From assembly GCF_003493605.1 (NCBI RefSeq), contig NZ_QQKA01000007.1, positions 51,960-115,959 of the forward strand: 64,000 nt of DNA, read 5' to 3'. Made by a program: the position numbers and the translations under genes. Positions 1-11,500 of the stretch are shown piece after piece (the first letter of the stretch is position 1; the number at the start of each line of letters is the position of its first letter). Below the pieces are notes generated by a model that made no database searches, was not told the origin of the DNA, and was given only the letters and a program-made list of their open reading frames with translations. The stretch is from Haemophilus haemolyticus. GTDB taxonomy: Bacteria; Pseudomonadota; Gammaproteobacteria; Enterobacterales; Pasteurellaceae.

Positions 1-422
1 CACAAGTATTGTTCTCTTCAATGGCTGATGCATTACAAGAAGAAGTAACCGAGATGACAGGATTGGTTAATAAACTCAGTAACGATATTTTAAGCGGATT
101 AGCAAAAATTTCAGAAAGCAATAGAAATGTAGCTAGTCTGAACAAAAAATATAATACATCAACGGAACAAATTGAAGAATTGATTAATGCTGTGACTAAC
201 ACTGTAAATAATGTTAAAGATAATATTGATGTAGTTAATAGTTTTAAATTATCAATAAAAGATCTTGTACTTTCTAACAGCAATATTAATGATCTAGTTT
301 CAAAAATTGATAGTAACAGTAAAGAATTAGGAAAATTGATTACGGTTGCTAATGATAAATCAGGCTCGTATTCAAATATTGTGACAAAATTAGATGAGAT
401 TAAACAAATATTGAGAGCGTAG
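1..422 (+). CDS. zorA: ZorA-like protein, C-terminal tail (5' truncated by window edge)
   Basis: The frame is open to the window edge, so this is the last ~140 codons of a longer protein. What is visible is a Lys/Asn/Ser/Ile-rich, largely helical, coiled-coil-like segment with no membrane span. It ends 7 bases before a gene with clear ZorB architecture. In Zorya anti-phage systems ZorA is a MotA/ExbB-like inner-membrane motor subunit with a long cytoplasmic helical tail, and zorA directly precedes zorB; a coiled tail is what one would expect here. The call therefore rests on position and on the tail character, not on the motor domain, which lies outside the window. It could be the tail of another MotA/TolQ-type protein. 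Confidence 0.6.
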   Translation, partial: QVLFSSMADALQEEVTEMTGLVNKLSNDILSGLAKISESNRNVASLNKKYNTSTEQIEELINAVTNTVNNVKDNIDVVNSFKLSIKDLVLSNSNINDLVSKIDSNSKELGKLITVANDKSGSYSNIVTKLDEIKQILRA

Positions 423-429
423 AAAAGCT

Positions 430-1089
430 ATGAAAGATAAACCAAATGAGTGGGTCTCAATTTCAGACTTAATGTCTGGAGTAATGGCTGTCGTAATGCT
501 TCTACTAGTTATATCTGTAATTCAAAAAACTTATGCAGAAATGAAACATAAACAAGAACTTGAAGAGGGGGAAAATGCGAAAAGAACTAAAGTAACTAAA
601 ATGTTAACTGATCTAGAAAATTCATTAAATCAACAAGGTATGAAAGATTTAATAGACTTTAATGTTTCAGAAGCTAGAGTTACATTGAGGGATGGCGCTT
701 TTGAAAAAAGTAGTGCATGTATCACACCACTTGCTCGAGAAGCTCTAGGAAGTATAGAAAATAAAATTATTGAACATCTTCAAACATCTAATAACTACAG
801 TATCTTTGTTGACGGTCATACAGATAGTGATCCTGTAAAAATGCCAGTTACAAATTATGAAAAATATTGTACCGTTTATGATGATAACTATACCCTTTCA
901 GCTGCACGAGCAAGAGAAGCAAGAAAGTTGTTAATTAATAAATTGACTGATAAGGAGGCCAAAAGAGTTATTGTCGCAGGATATGGAGATTCTCGACCTC
1001 TAGAGGGTGTTTTATATAATGATCGAAGAAATAGAAGAGTTGAGATTCAATTTATCATTAATAGAGATAATAACGGAAATAAAAAGTAG
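430..1089 (+). CDS. zorB: ZorB-like MotB/OmpA-family ion-motor stator protein
   Basis: 219 aa. The N-terminus has one membrane span (about residues 14-32) immediately after Asp13 in WVSISDLMSGVM, the position of the ion-carrying Asp of MotB/ExbD/ZorB proteins. A charged linker follows, then a C-terminal OmpA-like peptidoglycan-binding domain: DGHTD at 128-132, LSAARAREARKLL, GYGDSRPL and DRRNRRVE at 198-205. Two periplasmic cysteines (C97, C147) could form a disulfide. ZorAB forms a proton- or sodium-driven complex in the envelope that senses phage and acts with a nuclease or helicase effector. The gene is probably co-transcribed with the upstream gene. A MotB or TolR role is unlikely because no flagellar or tol genes are nearby. 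No exact uptake signal lies in the block, suggesting transfer. Confidence 0.75.
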   Translation: MKDKPNEWVSISDLMSGVMAVVMLLLVISVIQKTYAEMKHKQELEEGENAKRTKVTKMLTDLENSLNQQGMKDLIDFNVSEARVTLRDGAFEKSSACITPLAREALGSIENKIIEHLQTSNNYSIFVDGHTDSDPVKMPVTNYEKYCTVYDDNYTLSAARAREARKLLINKLTDKEAKRVIVAGYGDSRPLEGVLYNDRRNRRVEIQFIINRDNNGNKK

Positions 1090-1308
1090 AAATTTTTCGA
1101 ATACCTATATCATTTAAATTGCAAGAAATATACTCGACATGAAAGACTAAAGCTAAAAAGGAAAAATGATCTTCTATGAGGAATTTGAAGACTAATTTAA
1201 GTAATTTATTTTGCATCATTCCAAACAAATCCTATTGGACGATTCTCTTAAAAAGAATATACAACTCCATACAATAATAACTATATGTTGATAACATCGG
1301 AGCCTATT

Positions 1309-1965
1309 ATGTCACTGACAGAACAATTAGAAAATTTAAACGATTACTACAAAGAAAATCGTGATACCTTTAACGATAACTTTCGCTTAAAAATGCACCG
1401 TACATTAAGCTGGTTAAAAAAAGCCAATGAAGAAGAAAATTTAGACCTCAAATTTATCGCACTTTGGATTGCCTTTAATGCAGCCTATTCTGATGAGTTA
1501 AGTAAAGAAAAAATTGAACGTAAGATATTTCATCAATTTATTACTCGCCTTTGTAAATTGGATTCTGAACATCTACTTTATGGAATTATCTGGGATGAAT
1601 TTCCTGGTACAGTGAAAGCTCTACTAGATACGCCTTATACATTCCAACCATTTTGGGATGCTCATAATGGTCTATTAGCAGGGAAAGAATGGAAAGCAAT
1701 GTTTTCTGCAGCGAAGAAAAAAGCCCATTTTGCTTTTGAAGAACAAAAAACAGCAGATGTATTAGAAGTAGTATTTGGGCATTTATACACACTGAGAAAT
1801 CAGCTTATACATGGCGGTGCTACTTATGAAAGTAGTACCAACCGTAAACAGCTAGAAGAAGCCTGTGCATTACTGTCATTATTCGTACCTGCAATGGTAA
1901 AAATTATGTTGCGTAATGATTCAGAGCCAAGTTGGGGAAAACCTTTTTATCCTGTTGTAAAATAA
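1309..1965 (+). CDS. HEPN-domain protein, possible defence RNase
   Basis: 218 aa from ATG 1309, which has GGAG at 1299-1302; an upstream in-frame ATG at 1285 has no good ribosome site. The protein is helical, with the block LKFIALWIAFNAAYSD near residue 50 and RNQLIH at residues 163-168. This R-x4-H is the catalytic signature of HEPN RNases, and the N-terminal LWIAFNA block is seen in HEPN proteins of defence islands. It sits 220 bases downstream of the zorB-like gene on the same strand and before the housekeeping cysK block. It may be the effector or an accessory of that locus, or an independent abortive-infection or toxin gene. No antitoxin-like nucleotidyltransferase is visible beside it. 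The function is inferred. Confidence 0.6.
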   Translation: MSLTEQLENLNDYYKENRDTFNDNFRLKMHRTLSWLKKANEEENLDLKFIALWIAFNAAYSDELSKEKIERKIFHQFITRLCKLDSEHLLYGIIWDEFPGTVKALLDTPYTFQPFWDAHNGLLAGKEWKAMFSAAKKKAHFAFEEQKTADVLEVVFGHLYTLRNQLIHGGATYESSTNRKQLEEACALLSLFVPAMVKIMLRNDSEPSWGKPFYPVVK

Positions 1966-2068
1966 ATTTATTTCTTAATGTAATTTGCGAACCAACCTTG
2001 CAATCTAGTTCGCTATAATCCTCACCGATCTGATATCATTCAGATTGAACTCCTTTTTTGGTCTTGAT

Positions 2069-2098
2069 AAAAGTGCGGTGAAAATTCACCGCACTTTA
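2069..2098. terminator. Inverted uptake-signal pair acting as terminator
   Basis: AAGTGCGGT at 2071-2079 and ACCGCACTT at 2088-2096 form a stem with a short AT-rich loop, followed by T-rich DNA. It lies between the convergent HEPN gene (+) and cysK (-) and would serve both. Paired, inverted uptake signals used as terminators are typical of Haemophilus. Confidence 0.85.
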
Positions 2099-2111
2099 TT
2101 CTTTTTTATAT

Positions 2112-3062
2112 TTATCCCTCAATCCCTTCAAATAGTGCTGTACTTAAATAGCGTTCAGAAGCTGAAGGCAAAATAACGACAATGAGTTTATCGGCAAATT
2201 CTGGTAATTTAGCTAAACGATCTGCGGCTGCGACAGCTGCACCAGATGAAATACCTGCAAGAATGCCTTCTTCCGCCATTAAGCGACGAGCTGTGGCAAG
2301 TGCGGTATCACTATCAACTGTTTCTACGCGATCAATAATAGATAAATCTAAATTTTTTGGAATAAAACCAGCACCGATGCCTTGAATTTTGTGTGGGCCT
2401 GGTTTTGCTTCTTCGCCCGCTAAAGTTTGAGTAATGACAGGTGATTCCACTGGTTCAACGGCAACAGAAGTGATTTGTTTACCAAAATCTAATTTAATCG
2501 CGCGAGAAATACCCGTAATCGTACCGCCTGTTCCTACGCCAGCAACCACAACATCGACTTTACCATCCGTATCTTTCCAAATTTCAGGGCCTGTTGTTTC
2601 TCGATGAATTTGTGGGTTGGCTGGATTTTCAAATTGTTTAAGCATGACATAGCGGTTTGGATCAGAAGCAACAATTTCTTCTGCTTTCGCAATCGCGCCT
2701 TTCATTCCTTTTGCGCCTTCGGTAAGCACTAAATTAACACCCAATCCGCGCAATAAACGTTTTCTTTCTAGGCTCATTGTTTCTGGCATAGTGAGTGTGA
2801 TTTTATAACCCCTAGCGGCAGCAACATAGGCCAAAGCAATACCGGTGTTACCGCTCGTTGCATCTACAATTTCTTTTCCTTTCGTGAGCGTGCCATCTTT
2901 TTCTGCTTGCCACACCATATTAGCCCCAATGCGGCATTTTACGCTGTAGCTTGGGTTACGCCCTTCAATTTTCACCACCAAATTGCCGTTGTGACCAAAG
3001 TGTTTTAAACGCACAAGTGGCGTATTTCCGACAGAATAAGAATTGTCTGCATAAATTGTCAT
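2112..3062 (-). CDS. cysK: Cysteine synthase A (O-acetylserine sulfhydrylase)
   Basis: 316 aa, full length. PLP enzyme that makes L-cysteine from O-acetylserine and sulfide in the cytoplasm. Lys42 in [13 protein letters not shown] is the Schiff-base lysine, TSGNTG (about 69-74) is the substrate-loop Asn motif, and [10 protein letters not shown] binds the PLP phosphate. The start ATG follows GGGAAATATT. It lies 99 bases downstream of cysZ on the same strand, so sulfate import and cysteine synthesis are probably co-expressed. Confidence 0.97.
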   Translation of the reverse strand: MTIYADNSYSVGNTPLVRLKHFGHNGNLVVKIEGRNPSYSVKCRIGANMVWQAEKDGTLTKGKEIVDATSGNTGIALAYVAAARGYKITLTMPETMSLERKRLLRGLGVNLVLTEGAKGMKGAIAKAEEIVASDPNRYVMLKQFENPANPQIHRETTGPEIWKDTDGKVDVVVAGVGTGGTITGISRAIKLDFGKQITSVAVEPVESPVITQTLAGEEAKPGPHKIQGIGAGFIPKNLDLSIIDRVETVDSDTALATARRLMAEEGILAGISSGAAVAAADRLAKLPEFADKLIVVILPSASERYLSTALFEGIEG

Positions 3063-3161
3063 AATATTTCCCTTTCGTTGGACTTCGTTAATGTTGATTT
3101 ATTTATAGCACCGCACTTTTGATTAAAAAAATAGTTATTTGATCTATTTTATAACCGCAAG

Positions 3162-3980
3162 CTATTTAACAATCCCTGTATTTTGTGAACGAACATCAAG
3201 CTCTGTTTGAGATGAAGAATGGTTATTCATATTAAAACGTAAGCCATTACGATAATTTTCCACCCACATTACGGTCGCACCACATACTGCAACAGGCATA
3301 ATTAATAAATTAACCACTGGTACAAAAGTACAACAAGTAACCAATCCACCAAAAGTTAAACTTTGAGTTTGTTGATTGCCAAGCGCATTTTTCATGATAT
3401 CAAAAGAGACTTTGTGATTATCAAAAGGATAATCACAGTATTGAATTGCCATCATCCAACAAGTGAACAAGAAAGTAAGTACAGGTACGATGGTTTGCCC
3501 AACCAAAGGAATAAAACTCAGTAAAAACAAAGCGATAATTTTTGGTAGGCTATAACGTAATTTTTGCCATTCTCGAGCAAGCATACGAGGCACATCTCTC
3601 ATTACATCAACAAGACTATCATCATTAATATTTTCACCTGTCAGCATTTTTTCTACTTTTTCCGCTAACAAGCCATTAAAAGGAGCAGCAATAAAGCCAG
3701 AAAGTGTGGTGAAGGTAAAATAAAATAGCAATAAAATCGTTAAAATCGAAAGTGTCAGTAAAATTACACTGAGAAAACTCAGCCAGTCTGGAATAAAATT
3801 CATTACCCAATCAATAGCACTCGTGATTTGGCTAATAAAAAGCCAAAATAAACCACAAAGCAAAACGGTATTGAGCAAAATTGGAATAATAACAAACCGA
3901 CGCAAACCTTTTTGTGTGATGTAATGCCAGCCCATTACAAAATAATGGAAACCAGATTTTAATTCATTGGGGTTCAACAT
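3162..3980 (-). CDS. cysZ: Sulfate transporter CysZ
   Basis: 272 aa with four long hydrophobic segments (about 30-55, 70-100, 145-175 and 210-240), as in the CysZ/EI24 family of high-affinity sulfate permeases. An AGGAAAG ribosome site precedes the ATG. It is first in a two-gene unit with cysK and divergent from zipA, with a 152-base spacer between them. Confidence 0.93.
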   Translation of the reverse strand: MLNPNELKSGFHYFVMGWHYITQKGLRRFVIIPILLNTVLLCGLFWLFISQITSAIDWVMNFIPDWLSFLSVILLTLSILTILLLFYFTFTTLSGFIAAPFNGLLAEKVEKMLTGENINDDSLVDVMRDVPRMLAREWQKLRYSLPKIIALFLLSFIPLVGQTIVPVLTFLFTCWMMAIQYCDYPFDNHKVSFDIMKNALGNQQTQSLTFGGLVTCCTFVPVVNLLIMPVAVCGATVMWVENYRNGLRFNMNNHSSSQTELDVRSQNTGIVK

Positions 3981-4132
3981 TTTTCTTTCCTTTCAATAAA
4001 AATACGCCTAAAACAGACCGCTCTTTTCCCTTAAAATTCCACGCATTGAAGTATTTTTTCACCTACTGAAATATGGTAGGATTAGTGCTATTAATAGCAT
4101 TCTCGCAGGACTAGCACGCGTAAGGAATAAAG

Positions 4133-7248
<3,116 letters not shown>

Positions 7249-7273
7249 TTAAATTAGAATCATATAAATAAAA

Positions 7274-7300
7274 AGGCCCTTACGAAATAAGGGCCTAAAA
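7274..7300 (-). terminator. Rho-independent terminator of hbpA
   Basis: Perfect 9-bp stem AGGCCCTTA (7274-7282) / TAAGGGCCT (7288-7296). Read on the minus strand it is followed by TTTTTATTT, so it ends the hbpA transcript; it may also stop convergent ligA RNA. Confidence 0.9.
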
Positions 7301-7317
7301 AACTGAAATAGTATTAA

Positions 7318-8961
7318 TTATTTACCATCAACACTCACGCCATAGAAAGCATCATAGCCAAATGGGCTTTGTACATAGCCTTTTACGCGTGGACTAAGTG
7401 GTGCAAAACCTACGGAATGCGCCACTGGAATCCAAGGTGCTTGATTATGAATGATAACTTGCGCTTGTTTATAAAGTGCGGTGCGTTCTTCCTTATTTGT
7501 TAATCCGATTGCTTTATCTAGTAATGCATCAAACTCTGGATTTTTAAAACGAGCCATATTGGAATTGCCCGCGTTTGAACTTGCCAATAATGGAGATAAG
7601 AAGTTATCAGGATCACCATTATCACCAGACCAACCAAAGATACCAGCAGTTAACTCACCCGCTTTTGCACGTTTTTGGTAATCCGCCCATTCATAGGTAA
7701 CTGGGTTAGTTTTTACACCAACTTTTGCCCAGTCAGCCATGATAAGTTCAGCCATACGTTTTGGATTTGGATTAGAGGCACGAACAACAGGTTGAATCCA
7801 AAAATCAGTTTCAAAACCATTTGGGTAACCCGCTTCTGCTAAAAGTTGTTTTGCTTTTTCTGGATCATACGGATAATCTTGAACTTCATCGTTGTAACTC
7901 CAAATTGTTGGAGGAAGTGGATTTTTAGCTGGTGTACCTGCGCCTTGGTAAACCGCTTCAATAATCGCTTTTTTATCTACTGCGTAGTTCAGTGCTTGAC
8001 GAACTTTGACATTATCAAACGGTGCTTTTTCGGTATTGAATGCGATATATGCCACATTCAAACCTTTTTGTTCCAAAAGTTGTACTTTTGGATCTGTTTT
8101 CATTTTTGCTAAATCCGCCACATTCGGGAATAAAATTAAATCACAAGAACCAGCCTGTAATTTTGCATAACGTGTTGTCGCATCTGGCACAATATTGATA
8201 ACTAAACGATCCAATGGTGTTCTACCCTTCCAATAATTTTCATTTGCTACATACTGAGCTGCCTGATCTGTTTTGTAATCAACAAAAACAAATGGCCCCG
8301 TCCCCACCGGGCGATTATCAATTATTTCTGGCTTACCTGCTTTCAGCATTGCATCCGCATATTCTGCGGAATAAATAGAAATAAAATCCATGCCTAAACT
8401 TGCCAAGAAAGTCGCATCTTTCTTGTTTAAGGTAATACGAATTGTGTTGTCATCTACTTTCTCCACAGATTTTAACAACTCAGGGAATTTCATTGCTTTG
8501 AAATATGGATAAGTCCCTTTAGATACATTGTGATATGGATGATTTGGATCTAACTGACGTTGGAATGAAAACACAACATCATCCGCATTAAAATCGCGTG
8601 TTGGGGTAAATTCTTTTGTTGTATGGAATTTAACACCTTTTCTTAAATGGAATGTATAAGTTAAACCATCATCGCTAATTTCCCAGCTTTCAGCTAAAGC
8701 AGGTTCAATATCTGTTGAGCCTTTTTTAAATTCAACTAAACGGTTATACACTTGTTGTGAACTGGCATTATAAGATGTTCCCTCCATCACAAGTGCAGGG
8801 CTAAACCCTAAAGGTGCTTTTGCTGTACAGTAAACGAAAGTGTTGTTAGATGCAGATTTGGTTTCAGCTTGTGCGGTCGGTTTATTTGTTGAACCTGATT
8901 GATCGCAAGCTGCTAATACAAGCGTTGCAGCCGCAAGAGTTAGTGTTGCTTTTAGCTTCAT
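7318..8961 (-). CDS. hbpA: Haem/glutathione-binding periplasmic lipoprotein HbpA (GbpA)
   Basis: 547 aa, SBP_bac_5 (DppA/OppA-type) family. The lipoprotein signal peptide ends in LVLAAC, with lipidated Cys19. The body matches the Haemophilus protein first described as haem-binding HbpA and later as the glutathione-binding GbpA feeding the Dpp ABC permease. GAGGAACTATC precedes the ATG. It is monocistronic: its terminator lies at 7274-7300, and no permease gene adjoins it. A dyad sits upstream at 9021-9037. Confidence 0.92.
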   Translation of the reverse strand: MKLKATLTLAAATLVLAACDQSGSTNKPTAQAETKSASNNTFVYCTAKAPLGFSPALVMEGTSYNASSQQVYNRLVEFKKGSTDIEPALAESWEISDDGLTYTFHLRKGVKFHTTKEFTPTRDFNADDVVFSFQRQLDPNHPYHNVSKGTYPYFKAMKFPELLKSVEKVDDNTIRITLNKKDATFLASLGMDFISIYSAEYADAMLKAGKPEIIDNRPVGTGPFVFVDYKTDQAAQYVANENYWKGRTPLDRLVINIVPDATTRYAKLQAGSCDLILFPNVADLAKMKTDPKVQLLEQKGLNVAYIAFNTEKAPFDNVKVRQALNYAVDKKAIIEAVYQGAGTPAKNPLPPTIWSYNDEVQDYPYDPEKAKQLLAEAGYPNGFETDFWIQPVVRASNPNPKRMAELIMADWAKVGVKTNPVTYEWADYQKRAKAGELTAGIFGWSGDNGDPDNFLSPLLASSNAGNSNMARFKNPEFDALLDKAIGLTNKEERTALYKQAQVIIHNQAPWIPVAHSVGFAPLSPRVKGYVQSPFGYDAFYGVSVDGK

Positions 8962-9020
8962 GATAGTTCCTCACTTTGTTGGCAGAGATTTATTCGAGCA
9001 TAGTGATATACCAAAGATGC

Positions 9021-9037
9021 TAGATAAATCCTATCTA
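9021..9037 (-). promoter_or_regulatory. Dyad upstream of hbpA, possible operator
   Basis: TAGATA-AATCC-TATCTA is a perfect 6-bp inverted repeat 60-76 bases before the hbpA start. A -10-like TATATC on the minus strand lies just downstream (about 9005-9010), so the dyad would overlap the -35 region. The regulator is unknown. Confidence 0.35.
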
Positions 9038-9114
9038 AAATAAATGTTTAATAAGATATAAGCAAATGTCGCTTTTTTTAAATAAAAAAATTCTATGGAT
9101 TATAACAAATTAAT

Positions 9115-10503
9115 CTAAGGATTCTTTCGTAAATGATCGCCATCATTTTTATGTAATTTCATAAGCGACCAAACTAAGGCGATTACAAAAAGTGATGAGG
9201 TTAAGAAAGTATAGCTAAAAGCCTGTTGTAAACCATCATTTGCGCTAAAGAAATGTCTATAGAGATTTAGAATTATCGATGAAATAGCAATACCAAATCC
9301 AATCCCAACTTGCTGCACAATACTTAATACTGTAGAACCTGTACCTGCCTGTTGTTTTGAAAGATCGCCTACAGTCAACGTATTAATTGAAGTGAAAATT
9401 ATCGACATGCAAGCGCCATACCACATGAGATTACAAATAATCCAAGTCAGAGAACTTTGTTGATCTAACCAAGCCATGGAAATCACAGATCCCGCCATCA
9501 AAAGTGCGGATGAAATTAACGTTGTTTTATAGCCCCAACGATTTAAAATTCGTCCAATTAATATTTTCAAAATCACAGAAATTAACGCAATCGGTGCTAA
9601 TAGCCAACCTGACATTTCAGCACTGTAACCGAAAGATAATTGGAACATCAAAGGCAATAAAAAGGGAACGCCAGATGCAGATAATCGGATAAAAATATTG
9701 GCAATGATGCCTAATCTGAATGTACGAGTACGGAAAAGGGATAACGGTAAAATGGCATCTTCATTGTTTTTGGCATAGCCACAATAAGCTATAAGTAACA
9801 GAATACCAACAACTAACACACTATAGGTTGTAATTGCGCTATGTTGGCTTTCACCGAGTAAATCCAAACCAAGCGTGATACCAACTAATCCTAATGCAAA
9901 TAGTAAAAAACCTGCCCAATCCAGTTTCTCTGCCTCACCTTTGATATTACTCATCACTCTGCCCGATGCCAAAATCCCTAGTGCACCAATTGGAATATTA
10001 ATTAAAAAAATCCAGTGCCAACTGGCGTGAATGACTAACCATCCACCTAAAATAGGCCCTAGAATTGGCCCAATCAAACCTGCAGTTGCCATTAAATTCC
10101 AAGCATTAACTAATTGTTGTTTGGGGACAGCTTGAATAATAGCTAAACGCGCCACTGGCATCATAAAGGCACCGCCTATCCCCTGAATCACTCTGGCTAA
10201 GATTAAACTTTCTAAATTAGGGGCCGCGGCACAAGCAACTGAACCTAAAATAAACGTGAAAACTGCACCGCGAAAAACGGTTAATGTCCCAAATTTTGCA
10301 GCCGCCCAAGCGGTAAGAGGAATAAATAATGCAACGGCTAAAGAATAAGCAATAATCGCCATTTGCATTTCAAAGGCGGGTTTATGTAAATCGGAGGATA
10401 TCGCGGGTAAAGCTGTATTTAGAATGGTCGCATCGAGGCTTTGCATAAAAAGTGCCATTGCTGCTACCCAAGCTAAACCGCGATAGGCATTGAATTCAGT
10501 CAT
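9115..10503 (-). CDS. MFS drug-efflux-type transporter (EmrB/QacA, DHA2)
   Basis: 462 aa from ATG 10503, which overlaps the mobB stop by ATGA-type coupling; a start 27 bases upstream would lie inside mobB. About 14 membrane segments; the motif LDATILNTALPAI in TM1 and the antiporter motif GPILGPILGGWL are typical of DHA2 proton-coupled exporters. The substrate is unknown. It appears translationally coupled to mobB, though the two functions are not obviously linked. Confidence 0.85.
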   Translation of the reverse strand: MTEFNAYRGLAWVAAMALFMQSLDATILNTALPAISSDLHKPAFEMQMAIIAYSLAVALFIPLTAWAAAKFGTLTVFRGAVFTFILGSVACAAAPNLESLILARVIQGIGGAFMMPVARLAIIQAVPKQQLVNAWNLMATAGLIGPILGPILGGWLVIHASWHWIFLINIPIGALGILASGRVMSNIKGEAEKLDWAGFLLFALGLVGITLGLDLLGESQHSAITTYSVLVVGILLLIAYCGYAKNNEDAILPLSLFRTRTFRLGIIANIFIRLSASGVPFLLPLMFQLSFGYSAEMSGWLLAPIALISVILKILIGRILNRWGYKTTLISSALLMAGSVISMAWLDQQSSLTWIICNLMWYGACMSIIFTSINTLTVGDLSKQQAGTGSTVLSIVQQVGIGFGIAISSIILNLYRHFFSANDGLQQAFSYTFLTSSLFVIALVWSLMKLHKNDGDHLRKNP

Positions 10504-11015
10504 CGTGCTCCGTGAAAATGGTGCAACCAATTTTCAATAAAATCGGCAATTTGCGGAATGCGGTTAATATCCAACAAAGTGCGGTCAATTTCAAGGAGAT
10601 AATTAGTCGCAACCGCCACAACATATTCGTCAATTTCGGGTAAAGGTTTTGCCATTTCTTGACGGTGAAGCAAAATCTTTGGAATAGGCTCTTGTTTAAA
10701 CCCCTCCACCAACACTAAATCCGTTAAAGTGCGGTCAAATTGTTGTGCTAAATAATCCAATGAAACAGGTTTTAGTGTTTCCGTCATGATAGCCCAGCGT
10801 TCATCATTCGCTAAAATGACTTGAGAAGAACCAGCCTCTTTCATACGCCAACTATCTTTTCCTTCCTTATCAACTTGCATATTGTGATGGCTATGTTTAA
10901 TCACTGAAACGCGAATGTGACGAGCGATAAGTTCCGGAATAAGTTTTTCTAATAATGTTGTTTTACCACTACCGCTATAGCCGGTAATTCCAAGTAAAGG
11001 AATCTGATTGTTCAT
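10500..11015 (-). CDS. mobB: Molybdopterin-guanine dinucleotide biosynthesis adapter MobB
   Basis: 171 aa. Walker A loop GYSGSGKTT with Lys18, then VSVIKHSHHNMQVDKEGKDS and LVLVEGFKQEP, the hallmarks of MobB GTPases. It assists MobA in attaching GMP to molybdopterin for DMSO reductase-class enzymes. mobA itself is 4.3 kb away on the other strand. Upstream there is a USS at 11035. Confidence 0.95.
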   Translation of the reverse strand: MNNQIPLLGITGYSGSGKTTLLEKLIPELIARHIRVSVIKHSHHNMQVDKEGKDSWRMKEAGSSQVILANDERWAIMTETLKPVSLDYLAQQFDRTLTDLVLVEGFKQEPIPKILLHRQEMAKPLPEIDEYVVAVATNYLLEIDRTLLDINRIPQIADFIENWLHHFHGAR

Positions 11016-11054
11016 AAAAATAACCTTAAAAATAACCGCACTTTAGATACGGAA

Positions 11055-11078
11055 AACCCCGAAAGATCGGGGTTAATA
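11055..11078 (-). terminator. Rho-independent terminator of the small membrane protein pair
   Basis: Perfect 8-bp stem AACCCCGA (11055-11062) / TCGGGGTT (11067-11074) with a 4-nt loop; the minus strand continues into TTTTCC. It ends the transcript of the two small genes just upstream. Confidence 0.8.
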
Positions 11079-11080
11079 AA

Positions 11081-11167
11081 TTAAGAATGTTTTGCTGCAT
11101 AATTGGCAAAAATAAGTCCGCCAATAGCAAGAAGCGCAACAATGCCAAGCCCTATAGTAAGCCACAT
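11081..11167 (-). CDS. 28-residue single-pass membrane peptide
   Basis: A short ORF with a perfect GGAGG ribosome site (11174-11178) 7 bases before the ATG. The peptide starts MWLTIGLGIVALLAIGG and ends in NYAAKHS: one hydrophobic helix with a basic C-terminus. It begins 1 base after the stop of the 73-aa gene, so the two are coupled, and a terminator follows at once. I do not recognise the family; size and context suggest a small accessory subunit or regulator acting with the 73-aa protein in the inner membrane. Confidence 0.7.
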   Translation of the reverse strand: MWLTIGLGIVALLAIGGLIFANYAAKHS

Positions 11168-11168
11168 A

Positions 11169-11390
11169 TTATTTTCCCTCCACTAATTGACGAAATTTAC
11201 GCCCCATCACAAGGCAAGCATAAGCAATAATGAGCAAAAAACTAATATTTAATCCTTTTAGGAAAAGCGGTTGCTCGCCGTAAAGTATAACAGGCATTGC
11301 TAGAATAGCAACTTTTGCCACATCATCACTAAGTTTTGACCAAGCCTCTAAAGAGCTTTTCTCAATGGGTAATTTAAATAAATTCAGCAT
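11169..11390 (-). CDS. 73-residue two-span inner-membrane protein, putatively competence-regulated
   Basis: 73 aa. A soluble amphipathic N-terminus (KLPIEKSSLEAWSKLSDDVA) is followed by two membrane spans (about 26-42 and 48-63) and a basic tail. The start has GGAG upstream (CGGAGAAATT). I do not recognise the function. 68-87 bases upstream lies a near-ideal CRP-S/competence operator, and the 28-residue peptide follows immediately, so this looks like a two-gene operon of tiny membrane proteins. Confidence 0.75.
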   Translation of the reverse strand: MLNLFKLPIEKSSLEAWSKLSDDVAKVAILAMPVILYGEQPLFLKGLNISFLLIIAYACLVMGRKFRQLVEGK

Positions 11391-11457
11391 AATTTCTCCG
11401 ATGAATAAAAGAGATATTTTGCTGAAATAGAAGAGAATTACTCAACTAGCTTTATAG

Positions 11458-11477
11458 TTTGCGATCTAGATCGCAAA
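11458..11477 (-). promoter_or_regulatory. CRP-S (competence regulatory element) site
   Basis: A perfect 20-bp palindrome with core TGCGA-TCTAGA-TCGCA. This is the CRP consensus with C/G at the inner position that makes H. influenzae sites depend on Sxy. On the minus strand a -10-like TAATTC (11439-11434) begins about 29 bases from the dyad centre, the spacing expected for activation from -41.5. It is not a terminator, since no T-run follows. It would control the 73-aa and 28-aa genes. Confidence 0.8.
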
Positions 11478-11500
11478 AATAATAAAAAGCGAATCAAAAC

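Noticed and set aside
1966..2068. Possible small RNA: TATAAT at 2014-2019, hairpin 2028-2045, then the USS terminator
   Set aside because: No -35 at acceptable spacing; the hairpin is only 6 bp. Not enough support.
11458..11477. Palindrome read as a terminator of rseC
   Set aside because: No T-run follows on the minus strand, and the sequence fits the CRP-S operator almost exactly.
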